In this document: piece after piece, positions 28,051 to 36,997 of the stretch | Layout: each line of letters opens with the position of its first letter | Numbering within the stretch: position 1 is the stretch's first letter | Source of the DNA: an uncultured Pelagimonas sp. | Lineage (GTDB): Bacteria; Pseudomonadota; Alphaproteobacteria; Rhodobacterales; Rhodobacteraceae | DNA: 64,000 nt | Assembly (NCBI RefSeq): GCF_947498515.1 | Contig: NZ_CANMKO010000004.1 | Coordinates: 301,846-365,845 of the forward strand | Direction of reading: 5' to 3' | The notes under the pieces: generated by a model | Seen by the model: only the letters and a program-made list of their open reading frames with translations | What the model was told of the DNA's origin: nothing | Databases searched by the model: none | Translations under genes and position numbers: made by a program

Positions 28051-30291
28051 ATGGCTGACAATCTTGAGAGCGAAAGCCGTAAACTGCTTGGACGGCTGCG
28101 TGACACGATGGCCGAAGAGGCCGCCGGTCAGGAAAGGCTGGACAAGATTACGCACCTGACTGCGGATAGTATGCGTACCGAGGTGTGCTCGATCTATCTG
28201 TTCCGGGATGCGGAAACACTTGAGCTTTGTGCGACGCAAGGTCTAAACCAAGAGGCCGTGCACGAAACCCGTATGAAAATGGGCGAAGGTCTGGTTGGGC
28301 GCGTGGCCAAATCCGGCGACGTGGTAAACACCGAAGATGCGCCTTCCGAGCCTGGGTTCCGCTACATGCCCGAAACCGGCGAGGAAATCTATTCCAGCTT
28401 CTTAGGTGTTCCAATTCAACGTCTTGGCGAAAAGCTTGGCGTGTTGGTGGTACAAAGCAAAGAGAAACGTAGTTTCACCGCCGATGATGTTTACGCTTTG
28501 GAAGTCGTCGCGATGGTTTTGGCCGAAATGGCGGAACTTGGGGCCTTTGTCGGCGAAGGGGCCGCGTTGAAAGCCCGGCACACACAAGCGGTTTTGCTAC
28601 GCGGTGGAACAGGTCAGGAAGGTACGGCCATGGGCCACGTCTGGCTGCACGAACCTCGTGTTGTTGTGACAAATCTGGTGGCAGATGATCCCGCTTCGGA
28701 ACGAGAGCGCCTTCATGAGGCCGTCGACACATTGCGGGTCTCGGTTGATCAAATGCTCGCGGGTGCTTCGGCGGATACCGAACAAATGCAAGTGCTCGAA
28801 GCTTACAGGATGTTTGCCAATTCCAAAGGCTGGATGCGGCGCATGGAAGAGGATATTTCGCGTGGTTTGTCGGCCGAAGCGGCGGTCGAGAAAGAACAAT
28901 CGCAGGCCCGTGCGCGCATGCGTCAAATCACCGACGGTTACCTGCGCGAACGGCTCCATGACCTCGATGACCTCTCTAACCGCCTGCTGCGAATTCTGAC
29001 GGGCCAAGGGCGTGAAACCGGGTCTGAAATGCCGTCTGATCCCGTTTTGATTGCCCGCAATATCGGCCCGGCTGAGTTGCTTGAATATGGGCGCGGGCTC
29101 AAAGGAGTTATCCTAGAAGAAGGCTCGGTTGGCTCACATGCGGCTATTGTTGCCCGTGCTCTTGCGATCCCGTTGATTATCCATGCAGAGCGAATCACCA
29201 ATGAGGCGCTCACCGGTGACCAGATTTTGGTTGATGGCGATCAAGGCATTGTTCACCTCCGCCCCGACGAACAAGTTGTCAGCGCGTTTCGGGATAAAAT
29301 GGCCATGCAGGCCAAGGCACAAGAACGCTACGCGTCGATCCGTGACACCCCCTGTATCACGGCTGACAATCAACAAATCCACCTTCATATGAACGCCGGA
29401 TTGATGGCGGACCTGCCGTCTCTAGACAGTTCAGGCGCTGAAGGCGTCGGGCTGTTCCGTACCGAACTACAATTTCTCATTCGCAATCAAATGCCTCGGC
29501 GAACTGAACTCGCAGCGCTCTACAAGCGCGTTTTAGACGCCGCACATGGCAAGCGCGTTGTGTTTCGCACATTGGATATCGGGTCAGACAAAGTTCTGCC
29601 GTATATGAAACCGCAGGACGAGCCCAACCCGGCCTTGGGCTGGCGGGCTATTCGTGTTGCTTTGGACAAACCGGGTGTGATGCGCATGCAGCTTCAGGCC
29701 TTGTTGCGCGCCGCCGAAGGGCGACCTTTGACCGTGATGTTCCCGTTTATCGCCCAATATAGCGAGTACGAGCAGGCGCGCAATGAGGTCGACACCGTCT
29801 TGGCACGCGAAAAACGCCTTGGGCATGCCGTTCCCGAGAGCCTCGAAATTGGTGCAATGTTGGAGACACCCTCGTTGGCCTACGCACCCCAGAAATTCTT
29901 TGACGAAGTTGAGTTTCTGTCGATTGGGGGCAACGACCTCAAGCAGTTCTTCTTTGCGGCGGATCGGGAAAACGAACGTGTGAGACGGCGTTATGATACG
30001 CTTAGCGTGTCCTTTCTGAGCTTTCTTGAAGGAGTTGTTGAGCGTTGCGAAGGATCGGGCACACACCTGAGCTTTTGTGGTGAAGACGCCGGACGCCCGG
30101 TTGAAGCTCTCTGCCTTGCAGCGATGGGAATCCGGAACCTGTCGATGCGACCAGCCTCAATTGGCCCGGTCAAGAGTTTGCTAATGCGGTACAGTTTGAC
30201 GGAAATCCGCAACGTGATCGAAGACGCGGGCGCAAGAGGAGAACAATCCGTGCGCGCAGCTGTTATGGATTATCTTCGCGAAAACGGGTGA
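28051..30291 (+). CDS. ptsP: Phosphoenolpyruvate-protein phosphotransferase PtsP (EI-Ntr)
   Basis: 746 residues. An N-terminal GAF domain (about 20-160) precedes the PTS enzyme I modules: N-terminal domain, swivelling domain with the phospho-His at position 363 (GSVGSHAAIVARALAIP), and the PEP-binding barrel (GVGLFRTELQFL, FRTLDIGSDKVLPY, FLSIGGNDLKQFFFAADR, LSFCGEDAGRPVEAL). It starts the nitrogen-related phosphorelay to NPr and EIIA-Ntr, which are not in this window. Nitrogen or redox sensing by the GAF domain is inferred from homologues. Confidence 0.95.
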   Translation: MADNLESESRKLLGRLRDTMAEEAAGQERLDKITHLTADSMRTEVCSIYLFRDAETLELCATQGLNQEAVHETRMKMGEGLVGRVAKSGDVVNTEDAPSEPGFRYMPETGEEIYSSFLGVPIQRLGEKLGVLVVQSKEKRSFTADDVYALEVVAMVLAEMAELGAFVGEGAALKARHTQAVLLRGGTGQEGTAMGHVWLHEPRVVVTNLVADDPASERERLHEAVDTLRVSVDQMLAGASADTEQMQVLEAYRMFANSKGWMRRMEEDISRGLSAEAAVEKEQSQARARMRQITDGYLRERLHDLDDLSNRLLRILTGQGRETGSEMPSDPVLIARNIGPAELLEYGRGLKGVILEEGSVGSHAAIVARALAIPLIIHAERITNEALTGDQILVDGDQGIVHLRPDEQVVSAFRDKMAMQAKAQERYASIRDTPCITADNQQIHLHMNAGLMADLPSLDSSGAEGVGLFRTELQFLIRNQMPRRTELAALYKRVLDAAHGKRVVFRTLDIGSDKVLPYMKPQDEPNPALGWRAIRVALDKPGVMRMQLQALLRAAEGRPLTVMFPFIAQYSEYEQARNEVDTVLAREKRLGHAVPESLEIGAMLETPSLAYAPQKFFDEVEFLSIGGNDLKQFFFAADRENERVRRRYDTLSVSFLSFLEGVVERCEGSGTHLSFCGEDAGRPVEALCLAAMGIRNLSMRPASIGPVKSLLMRYSLTEIRNVIEDAGARGEQSVRAAVMDYLRENG

Positions 30292-30312
30292 TCGTTGTGT
30301 GAGACGGTCGCC

Positions 30313-30355
30313 CAATTTCCGCGCACGGAAATTGTAAAACTCTTGCAAGAGTTTT
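30313..30355. repeat. Two adjacent palindromes, second with core CTTGCAAG
   Basis: First, 30313-30334: perfect 9-bp stem CAATTTCCG/CGGAAATTG with loop CGCA. Second, 30336-30355: perfect 20-bp palindrome centred on CTCTTGCAAGAG. They lie 22 bp beyond the ptsP stop. The arrangement and the core match the site at 11523-11565. Confidence 0.75.
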
Positions 30356-30658
30356 GGTTGCGCGAGCAACGCGCGTTTAAAATCATTCATATGTTGAAAC
30401 ATGAAAACACCCGGCTGCGGAGTACTTCCAACAGCCGGGCGTGAAGTCGATGACTTTACGTCTGCACCCTCTACCATTCTGGCCAAAGGCACTATGTCGC
30501 GCTTTTCTACGCGGTTCAGGTCTGTTTTCACCTTGGGCGATGCGCTTTTCCGTTCTGCCCCGGAGGCGCGATTTGGCCCAAGATCAGACCTCTTCAAAAC
30601 AGAGGACTTGGTTTCCTCTTTGCAATTACAAAGCTAGGTCAATTCCCCTAAAATTTGT
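30356..30658. other. Intergenic stretch between ptsP and the EcsC gene
   Basis: Contains an 8-bp stem CCCGGCTG/CAGCCGGG at 30410-30439 with a 14-base loop, a weak terminator candidate on either strand. Overlapping short frames (30401-30637 plus, up to 30597 minus) have no recognisable family. Nothing else seen. Confidence 0.45.
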
Positions 30659-31438
30659 TTAAGCGTCTTCGGTCTTTTTAGATTTTTTAGTCTCGTCTTC
30701 GAGCTCATCGCGCAATTGGCCGACAAGGGTGACCATTGGAGCACCTGTGTCACGCGACAAAGCCAACAGGCCGAAATGCACATGCGCCATTTGCTGATAA
30801 TAGCTGGTATAGGCAAAGTTCACCGCAGCACCCGCTGCAGCCCCGATAACAGGGACCGCCTGCGTGGCCAATTTTTGTCCCATAATAATTGACATACGCG
30901 GCGCAATGGCTGCGATCACACGCTGTGCCGTAGATCCCGTCAGGGCCAAGCGCGCGGATAGAAACGCGATATCGGCACCATCATCCTTTTCCAAGGGACC
31001 CGCCGAGGCAAAGACCGTTAAGCATTCTCTCGCAATCTCCGGCTCGTCCGGATCAAATCCATGTTCGACGGCAATGCCTTGGATCGCCCGCATCAAAACA
31101 GTTGTGGTGACCGGCAACTCGCCCAAAGACGTCACAACGCCACCTGCTCCGCCCACGGCCCCCATGGCTGTGGCAAAGGCCGTGTTCAACCAGCCACGTT
31201 TGTCGCCGACCTTGCTGCGCGAATAACGCGCCGTGTGAAAGGCAACATTTAACGCCCCACGGGTTGCTTCTTCCAAGCCGGATTTCACACCAACTGGCAA
31301 ACGATCAAGCAAGCTATCAGCTTGGCTGCCCAAAAGGTTCAAAACTTGGATACCAGCTGAGTTCGCAGCCCTGTGTCGCTCGGCCAAGACGGCGATCTCG
31401 GCGGGCAACGAACGTGTTGGCAATGTGGGTTCACTCAT
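30659..31438 (-). CDS. EcsC family protein
   Basis: 259 residues. Matches the EcsC family: a helical, glycine-rich central part (FATAMGAVGGAGGVVTSLGE, LPVTTTVLMRAIQGIA, PVIGAAAGAAVNFAYTSYYQ) that may associate with membranes. A Lys-rich C-terminal end follows. Function unknown; EcsC itself is the poorly understood third gene of the Bacillus ecs operon. Start 31438 follows AAGGAG; a longer frame to 31492 overlaps the GNAT stop. Confidence 0.85.
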   Translation of the reverse strand: MSEPTLPTRSLPAEIAVLAERHRAANSAGIQVLNLLGSQADSLLDRLPVGVKSGLEEATRGALNVAFHTARYSRSKVGDKRGWLNTAFATAMGAVGGAGGVVTSLGELPVTTTVLMRAIQGIAVEHGFDPDEPEIARECLTVFASAGPLEKDDGADIAFLSARLALTGSTAQRVIAAIAPRMSIIMGQKLATQAVPVIGAAAGAAVNFAYTSYYQQMAHVHFGLLALSRDTGAPMVTLVGQLRDELEDETKKSKKTEDA

Positions 31439-31488
31439 GAAAATCTCCTTTAGCGCTCTCACAAAGATGTGAGCGTGAAAGGCATATT

Positions 31489-32025
31489 TCAACCCTTAGG
31501 CGTTTCGACTTTGGAAACAGGCCCTTTTGTATTTTGCCACGCACCGGAAACCAATTCGACGCCAAGAACCCTATCCGGGTTAGTCGGCGGAGGCATGACA
31601 ACCCCCTGCAATGGCTTAAACCCAAAGCGAGCATAATAGGGGGCGTCACCGACCAAAATCACCCGTTTGTGCCCGGCTTCCGCCGCACGTGCCAAGGTAT
31701 CGCGGATCAAAGATGAGCCGAGCCCTTCGCCCTGCGCAGTTGGGTGGACGGCAATAGGACCAAGCAACAACGCCTTGTCCGCGCCAACCAAAACCGGCCA
31801 ATACCGGATCGCAGCCCCCAAGATGCCATCGCCGTCGCGCGCAACAACGCAAAGCCCCTCGACCGGGGGAACTTCGTCGCGCAACCGATAGGACGACAAG
31901 GCCGAACGCCCCGGCGCAAAGCAGGTGTCATAGAGGTTCTCGACCTCCCACCAATCATCTGGTGTTTCGGGGCGAAGCGTAAACAATTCTGTCTCTCGGG
32001 CAATCTGATGTGCATTCTGGCGCAA
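31489..32025 (-). CDS. GNAT family N-acetyltransferase (YhbS-like)
   Basis: 178 residues. LRPETPDDWWEVENLYDTCF at the start, then acetyl-CoA site LLLGPIAVHPTAQGEGLGSS and VILVGDAPYYARFGFKPL, the YhbS-type continuation. Substrate unknown. Upstream of the EcsC gene on the same strand with about 50 bp between, so the two may be co-transcribed. Confidence 0.85.
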   Translation of the reverse strand: MRQNAHQIARETELFTLRPETPDDWWEVENLYDTCFAPGRSALSSYRLRDEVPPVEGLCVVARDGDGILGAAIRYWPVLVGADKALLLGPIAVHPTAQGEGLGSSLIRDTLARAAEAGHKRVILVGDAPYYARFGFKPLQGVVMPPPTNPDRVLGVELVSGAWQNTKGPVSKVETPKG

Positions 32026-32073
32026 AGCGGCGTATCACGGCAGAAATCCTCGCGCAAACAGGAAGAAGCCCGG

Positions 32074-32655
32074 ATGTTCTATCGACCCGAAAATGGCCAT
32101 GGCCTCCCCCACAATCCATTTAACGCCATTGTCACCCCCCGCCCCATCGGGTGGATATCCACACGAGGGTCTGAGGGCGACAATATCGCACCCTACTCGT
32201 TCTTTAACGCCGTTGCATATGTTCCGCCGCAAGTGATGTTTTCTTCGACAAGCGCCAAAGACAGCCTTGCCAACATCCGAGAGACCGGCGTGTTTTGCGT
32301 AAACGTTGTGTCGGAAGCCCTAAAAGAGCAAATGAACGACAGCTCAGCGGCCCTCCCCCGTGGCACCGATGAATTCGCGCATGTTGGAATCGAAAAAGCC
32401 GAATGTGAAACCATCGATGCTCCGCGTGTTGCCAATGCGCCTGCTGCTTTGGAATGCAAGCTGACGCAAATTCTTGACCTACCTGGAGAGGCCAATTTTG
32501 CCGTTTTCGGCGAAGTCACCGGGGTCCATTTGCGTGATGATTGCCTGCGCGATGGCATCTTTGATGTGCTTAGTTTCAACCCCGTATCTCGTCTTGGCTA
32601 TCGAGATTTCGCAACAGTACGCGACGTGTTCAGCTTGAAACGGCCGGGCGAGTAA
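32074..32655 (+). CDS. Flavin reductase-like (FMN-binding split barrel) protein
   Basis: 193 residues. NAIVTPRPIGWISTRGSEGD, IAPYSFFNAVAYVPPQVMF and SLANIRETGVFCVNVVSEAL fit the flavin reductase domain that binds FMN without a Rossmann fold. It may reduce flavin for a monooxygenase or act alone; no partner is adjacent. Start 32074 begins the domain; the frame is open further upstream across the GNAT promoter. Confidence 0.87.
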   Translation: MFYRPENGHGLPHNPFNAIVTPRPIGWISTRGSEGDNIAPYSFFNAVAYVPPQVMFSSTSAKDSLANIRETGVFCVNVVSEALKEQMNDSSAALPRGTDEFAHVGIEKAECETIDAPRVANAPAALECKLTQILDLPGEANFAVFGEVTGVHLRDDCLRDGIFDVLSFNPVSRLGYRDFATVRDVFSLKRPGE

Positions 32656-32809
32656 GCTGAGGCATCACCTATTTGAATCGCGTCCGGTCAGGAGAAACCG
32701 AACTGGACGCGATACCTGAAGACCGCTAGGCTGGCCTCATAACCGATGGAGGCCATGATGGATCAGACCCTTTGAAACCCTGACACCAACAGATTTCGAA
32801 GGAGGCGAC

Positions 32810-33451
32810 ATGTCTTTGCCTGATCCCACACGCACCTATCCCATCACCTTGCCTGATGGGTCCGCCCACAAGGGCACTGTTTTTCTGAATCGAGTCATCG
32901 ATCATCCGCGCATGCATATTGGGGATTACACCTATGCGTCGGATTTTGATCCGCCCGACGATTGGGCCGCTCGGCTGGCCCCCTATCTTTTTCCGTTTAG
33001 CAAAGAGCTTTTGAGCATCGGAAAGTTCTGCCAAATCGCCCATGGCGTCCGTTTTATTGGCAGCTCCGGCAACCATGAAACCAAGGGGCCAAGCACCTTT
33101 CCTTTTGCGGTGTTTGAACCCGATACTATGCTTGGCTATCAACCGGACACACGCGACATGACCATTGGAAATGATGTCTGGCTTGGTTTTGAAGCCAAGG
33201 TTTTACCGGGGGCAACCATTGGGAATGGCGTGATAGTCGGGGCTGGTGCCGTCGTGCGCGGATCAATTCCGGACTATGCAATTGTCACTGGGAATCCCGC
33301 TCGCGTCGTTCGCATGCGTTATAGCGCAGAAGAGATTTCAGACCTCTTGGCCTTGGCATGGTGGGATTGGCCACCGGAGCGCATTGCCATGGCTAAATCC
33401 GCGCTGGAAGCCGGATCAGTCAATGATTTGAAGGTGTTTGCCCCGCAATAA
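32810..33451 (+). CDS. Hexapeptide-repeat O-acetyltransferase (CatB/xenobiotic acyltransferase type)
   Basis: 213 residues. Left-handed beta-helix repeats: LSIGKFCQIAHGVRFIGSSG, MTIGNDVWLGFEAKVLPGAT, IGNGVIVGAGAVVRGSIPDY, then AIVTGNPARVVRMRY. The catalytic His is likely in GNHETKGPSTFPF. This class includes chloramphenicol and streptogramin acetyltransferases but also many enzymes of unknown substrate, so resistance is not implied. GGAGG precedes the ATG. Confidence 0.88.
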   Translation: MSLPDPTRTYPITLPDGSAHKGTVFLNRVIDHPRMHIGDYTYASDFDPPDDWAARLAPYLFPFSKELLSIGKFCQIAHGVRFIGSSGNHETKGPSTFPFAVFEPDTMLGYQPDTRDMTIGNDVWLGFEAKVLPGATIGNGVIVGAGAVVRGSIPDYAIVTGNPARVVRMRYSAEEISDLLALAWWDWPPERIAMAKSALEAGSVNDLKVFAPQ

Positions 33452-33465
33452 CGAAGGCCTAAGGA

Positions 33466-33488
33466 TCCGGCGTGGCGTGCACGCCGGA
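33466..33488. terminator. Hairpin between convergent genes
   Basis: Perfect 9-bp stem TCCGGCGTG/CACGCCGGA, 5-base loop, between the acetyltransferase and SulP genes. No T-run on either side. Confidence 0.42.
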
Positions 33489-33504
33489 CCTATTTCGCAA
33501 GGGT

Positions 33505-35139
33505 TTAGTGACCGCCGAGAATGCCGGTCTTAACGCTATAATCGGCCGCAATCTGATAGTCGGGGTCATCGTCACTATCGACCATAAGATGCCCGGCTTT
33601 GTTCAGAAGCTGATGGCAATCACGGCTGAGGTGGCGCAGTTGGATTTTCTTACCCGCCATTTCGTATTTACCGGCTACGGCCTCGATTGCTTGCAACGCT
33701 GATTGGTCCGCAACACGGCTATCGGCGAAATCAATGATCACAACCTCGGGGTCGATGGCCACGTCAAATAGTTCGGTGAACCCATCCGCCGACCCAAAAA
33801 ACAACGGCCCGTGGATTTCGTAAACCTGCGCGCCCTCTTCTGTTTTAGATTCGCGTTTGGTTGCGGTAATGCGTGTCGCGTTCTGCCATGCATAGGCCAG
33901 CGCGGAAACGATCACGCCAACCACAACAGCAACCGCAAGGTCTTCCATGACGGTGACAACGGTCACGAGCAAGATAACAAAGGCATCGGTTAGAGGCACT
34001 TTACGCAGGATGGTAAGCGAGTTCCAAGCAAAGGTGCCGATCACAACCATGAACATCACCCCAACCAATGCGGCCAAAGGAATGAGTTCGATAAGAGGTG
34101 ACGCAAAGAGGATAAAGATCAACAAGAACAGCGCGGCTGCGATCCCGGCAATGCGGGTGCGGGCCCCGGATTTCACGTTGATCATCGACTGACCAATCAT
34201 CGCGCAACCGCCCATACCACCAAAGAAACCGGTTAGGATATTGGCCCCACCTTGGGCGATACACTCTTGTGACGCACCGCCGCGTTCACCGGTCATGTCA
34301 CCCACAAGGTTCAGCGTCAAAAGCGATTCGATCAGGCCAATCGCCGCCAGAATGACCGCGTAGGGCAGAATGATTTGAAGGGTTTCCCACGTCAGCGGAA
34401 CCTGAGGAATGTGGAACGGAGGCAAGCCGCCTTGGATCGACGCCATGTCACCCACGCGCGGAACGTCTATCCCAAAGCCAATAACCAGCGCGGCAACGAT
34501 GCCAATCCCGGCCAACGGTGCCGGGACGACCCGGCTAATCTTGGGCATGACCCAGATAATCGCCATGGTCAGCACGGTCAGGCCTAGCATCAGAAACATC
34601 GGCAAGCCCGAGAGCCATTCACCGCTGGTCATGCCTTCTGCGGTCTGTTGGATCGATCCGGGCACTTTGAATTGCGCCATTTGCGCGAGAAAGATCACAA
34701 TCGCCAAGCCGTTGACAAAGCCCAACATAACCGGATGCGGTACCAATCGGATGAACTTGCCCCACTGCATCACGCCGGCAAAAACCTGCAAGAAGCCCAT
34801 CAAGACAACCGTTGCGAAGAGGTATTCAACACCATGCTGCGCAACCAACGACACCATGACAACGGCCAAAGCGCCGGTCGCACCGGAAATCATCCCCGGC
34901 CGCCCGCCAAATAGGGCCGTGACAAGGCCAACCATAAAGGCCGCATAGAGCCCAACCAACGGGTGAACCCCAGCCACAAAGGCAAAGGCCACTGCCTCGG
35001 GCACCAAGGCCAAAGCGACAGTCAGACCCGCCAAGAGTTCGATCCGCATTCGCGAAACGGTCAGCCCCTCTTTGGGCATCAGGCTTAGGTCAGGCATGGC
35101 AAAACGGTCCGACAAGGCCGCCAACAAAGAGCGTTTCAT
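33505..35139 (-). CDS. SulP family anion transporter with STAS domain
   Basis: 544 residues. Ten or more membrane helices, starting AGLTVALALVPEAVAFAFVAG (the family's PxxxA-type first segment), then a cytoplasmic STAS domain from about residue 430 (IHGPLFFGSADGFTELFDVA, IIDFADSRVADQSALQAIEA). SulP proteins carry sulfate, bicarbonate or other anions; the substrate cannot be set from sequence. AGGAAA precedes the start. Confidence 0.92.
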   Translation of the reverse strand: MKRSLLAALSDRFAMPDLSLMPKEGLTVSRMRIELLAGLTVALALVPEAVAFAFVAGVHPLVGLYAAFMVGLVTALFGGRPGMISGATGALAVVMVSLVAQHGVEYLFATVVLMGFLQVFAGVMQWGKFIRLVPHPVMLGFVNGLAIVIFLAQMAQFKVPGSIQQTAEGMTSGEWLSGLPMFLMLGLTVLTMAIIWVMPKISRVVPAPLAGIGIVAALVIGFGIDVPRVGDMASIQGGLPPFHIPQVPLTWETLQIILPYAVILAAIGLIESLLTLNLVGDMTGERGGASQECIAQGGANILTGFFGGMGGCAMIGQSMINVKSGARTRIAGIAAALFLLIFILFASPLIELIPLAALVGVMFMVVIGTFAWNSLTILRKVPLTDAFVILLVTVVTVMEDLAVAVVVGVIVSALAYAWQNATRITATKRESKTEEGAQVYEIHGPLFFGSADGFTELFDVAIDPEVVIIDFADSRVADQSALQAIEAVAGKYEMAGKKIQLRHLSRDCHQLLNKAGHLMVDSDDDPDYQIAADYSVKTGILGGH

Positions 35140-35300
35140 AGGGTTTCCTGTTCATGGTCGCGCAGGCCGCGTTACTGCACTAACGCTCGAAAGACCAGTG
35201 TTATGCCAGTTTGGTTTCTATTTCGTAGCGAAACACCGCCCATTGGGGCAATGGCACCTCACCTTTCTCGTTTGATGGGTTGTTGACGAATCAAACCTTG

Positions 35301-35312
35301 GTACCTAGGTAC
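35301..35312. promoter_or_regulatory. Perfect 12-bp palindrome overlapping the ribosome-binding site
   Basis: GTACCTAGGTAC ends 5 bp before the ATG at 35318. The AGG that would serve as Shine-Dalgarno lies within it, so a protein bound here would block both transcription and initiation. Operator role is inferred. Confidence 0.55.
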
Positions 35313-35317
35313 GACGC

Positions 35318-35563
35318 ATGACCAAAATTGAACGAATCCAAACCGGCCTTCGGCTGGAAAAACGGCTGCTGAAAGTTCTCAAAGCTCTGGCCGAGCATCT
35401 CGACATTTCAACTGCCGAGTTAATCGAAGCCATAGCCTTGCATGCATTTGAGGGAAAAGCGCCTTTTTCACCGGAAACCCGCGCCAAAATCGAGATGCTG
35501 CGCGCGGTTTATGACCTTGACCTAACCACAGCCGATAGCCACACAACTCAGGAAGTGGACTAG
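35318..35563 (+). CDS. Small helical protein, ribbon-helix-helix-like, unknown function
   Basis: 81 residues. The N-terminal RIQTGLRLEKRLLKVLKALA, then LDISTAELIEAIALHAFEG, suggest a strand and two helices as in ribbon-helix-helix DNA-binding proteins, but I cannot confirm the family. It is followed 3 bp later by the next gene, an apparent two-gene operon with a palindrome at the start of the first. Autoregulation is an attractive but unproven idea. Confidence 0.65.
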   Translation: MTKIERIQTGLRLEKRLLKVLKALAEHLDISTAELIEAIALHAFEGKAPFSPETRAKIEMLRAVYDLDLTTADSHTTQEVD

Positions 35564-35566
35564 ACC

Positions 35567-35887
35567 TTGCCCCTACTAGACGCATTTCTCAGCGATACGA
35601 TCCAACCCGAAGAGTTTGATCATCGCGCCCATGTCATCGTTGGTTTTGAGATACTAAAACGCCACCCGCTGACCGAAGCAAATGCCATCTATACACGCCA
35701 TCTCAAAGCACTGACTGAGCGCGCCGGAGTCCCCGAAAAATTCAGCGCCCCGATAACAGCTCGTGCCATGGCGTTGATCGCCAGTCGGATGTCTGGTGAC
35801 GAAGGTGCAGCTCAGTTTCTGGAACGAAACCCAGATTTGCTCGATAGAAGCAGCTTCAAACCGGTTGAACCTCAGGCAATTTCCTAA
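35567..35887 (+). CDS. Conserved protein of unknown function (FDHRxHV family)
   Basis: 106 residues from a TTG at 35567. FDHRAHVIVGFEILKRHPLT, ITARAMALIASRM and FLERNPDLLDRSSF match a widespread uncharacterised family with F-(D/H)H-x-x-H near the start and NPDLL near the end. The two His could bind a metal; that is a guess. Second gene of the cassette. Its end overlaps the end of the convergent DUF2938 gene by about 30 bp. Confidence 0.65.
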   Translation: MPLLDAFLSDTIQPEEFDHRAHVIVGFEILKRHPLTEANAIYTRHLKALTERAGVPEKFSAPITARAMALIASRMSGDEGAAQFLERNPDLLDRSSFKPVEPQAIS

Positions 35888-36362
35888 GCCAATCCACGAC
35901 TAAAACAGACAAAAACAGCCCGGTGCCGAAACTGCCATGCGCGATGACACTGCGCCAACGTGCCAAGGCTGGGTTTGGAGTTTTACGGGCGAAAAAACCA
36001 AATCCAAAACACGGTAGCATCAGCAGAAAAGGTACCAACACGGTCGTCGCGCCATATCCAATTTGTATTGGCGCAGAGGGGTACAGAGCGACCTTGGGCC
36101 CAACCAACAGCCCAAGCCCAACTGCCAACCCACCGCCAATCGCATAGTGGGCAAACCAACCAAGCACGCGTTCTCCTACAACTGTTGGCGATGTGATTAT
36201 CGTTCGATGACATATGCGCCCAACCATCAGATGCCCTAACCAACGTCCGACCAAGGCATAGTCGAGCCCGGCAATGCCCCAAATTCGCATGCGCATCCAC
36301 GCGACCACATCCATAAACATCGTTGCCATCACGCCGACGCCTGCCAACACAATCCAATCCAT
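35856..36362 (-). CDS. DUF2938 family membrane protein
   Basis: 168 residues with about four membrane helices. DUF2938 features: VGVMATMFMDVVAWMRMRIW, YALVGRWLGHLMVGRICHRT and GWFAHYAIGGGLAVGLGLLV. Function unknown. Divergent from a MerR-type regulator 50 bp away, which probably controls it. Confidence 0.82.
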   Translation of the reverse strand: MDWIVLAGVGVMATMFMDVVAWMRMRIWGIAGLDYALVGRWLGHLMVGRICHRTIITSPTVVGERVLGWFAHYAIGGGLAVGLGLLVGPKVALYPSAPIQIGYGATTVLVPFLLMLPCFGFGFFARKTPNPALARWRSVIAHGSFGTGLFLSVLVVDWLRKLPEVQPV

Positions 36363-36412
36363 TTCAAACTCCTTGTCCTTTCGCGAAGAACAGGCAAACT
36401 GCCACTTGAACC

Positions 36413-36862
36413 ATGATTGAGGTCAACGTGGAATTTCTCGATATTGCCGAAGTGGCCACGCATTCGGGCCTTACGCCGTCTGCGCTGCGATACTATGAAA
36501 AGCGTGGGTTGATTGAGGCCTTGGGGCGCAAAGGGTTGCGTCGCCAATATGAGGCATCGGTGTTACCGCGCCTTGCTCTGATCCGACTGTGTCGAACGGC
36601 GGGGTTCACATTGGAACAAACCGCCGCTCTTTTGCCGTCAGAAGCCAATTTCACCTTGGATCGTCAAACGATTACGGCCCGCGCCGATGACATCGACACG
36701 CAAATCGCAGATCTACAAAAACTAAGCCAAATGTTACGCCACATTGCCAATTGCGATGCGCCAAGCCATGCAGAATGCCCATCCTTTCGCGCCACGTTGG
36801 AAGAGTTAACCTCAAGTGACCATGCGGCAGGAAAGCTGGAAAGCAGGACAAAGCATGGCTGA
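36413..36862 (+). CDS. MerR family transcriptional regulator
   Basis: 149 residues. N-terminal winged helix: LDIAEVATHSGLTPSALRYY, EKRGLIEALGRKGLRRQY, then a dimer helix and a C-terminal Cys pair (NCDAPSHAECPSF) that could bind a metal or react with an oxidant. Ligand unknown. Divergent from the DUF2938 gene, the probable target. Confidence 0.88.
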   Translation: MIEVNVEFLDIAEVATHSGLTPSALRYYEKRGLIEALGRKGLRRQYEASVLPRLALIRLCRTAGFTLEQTAALLPSEANFTLDRQTITARADDIDTQIADLQKLSQMLRHIANCDAPSHAECPSFRATLEELTSSDHAAGKLESRTKHG

Positions 36863-36997
36863 TGTCAAAAACGCGAACGTGATCGGAAAAATCACCGCCA
36901 ATGTAAGCGTATAGAACAGCGGACGCTTTTCTTTTCCCCTCTCCTTGTGCAACTTTAACGTCAATCAAAGCCCGCTCAGACAAAGGCAGAACAAAAC

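Noticed and set aside
31744..32073. N-terminal extension of the flavin reductase
   Set aside because: The 110 extra codons lie over the divergent GNAT gene and match no domain; the ATG at 32074 starts the fold.
32810..33451. Antibiotic resistance (chloramphenicol or streptogramin acetyltransferase)
   Set aside because: The fold fits, but the family covers many substrates and there is no resistance context, so only the general family is called.
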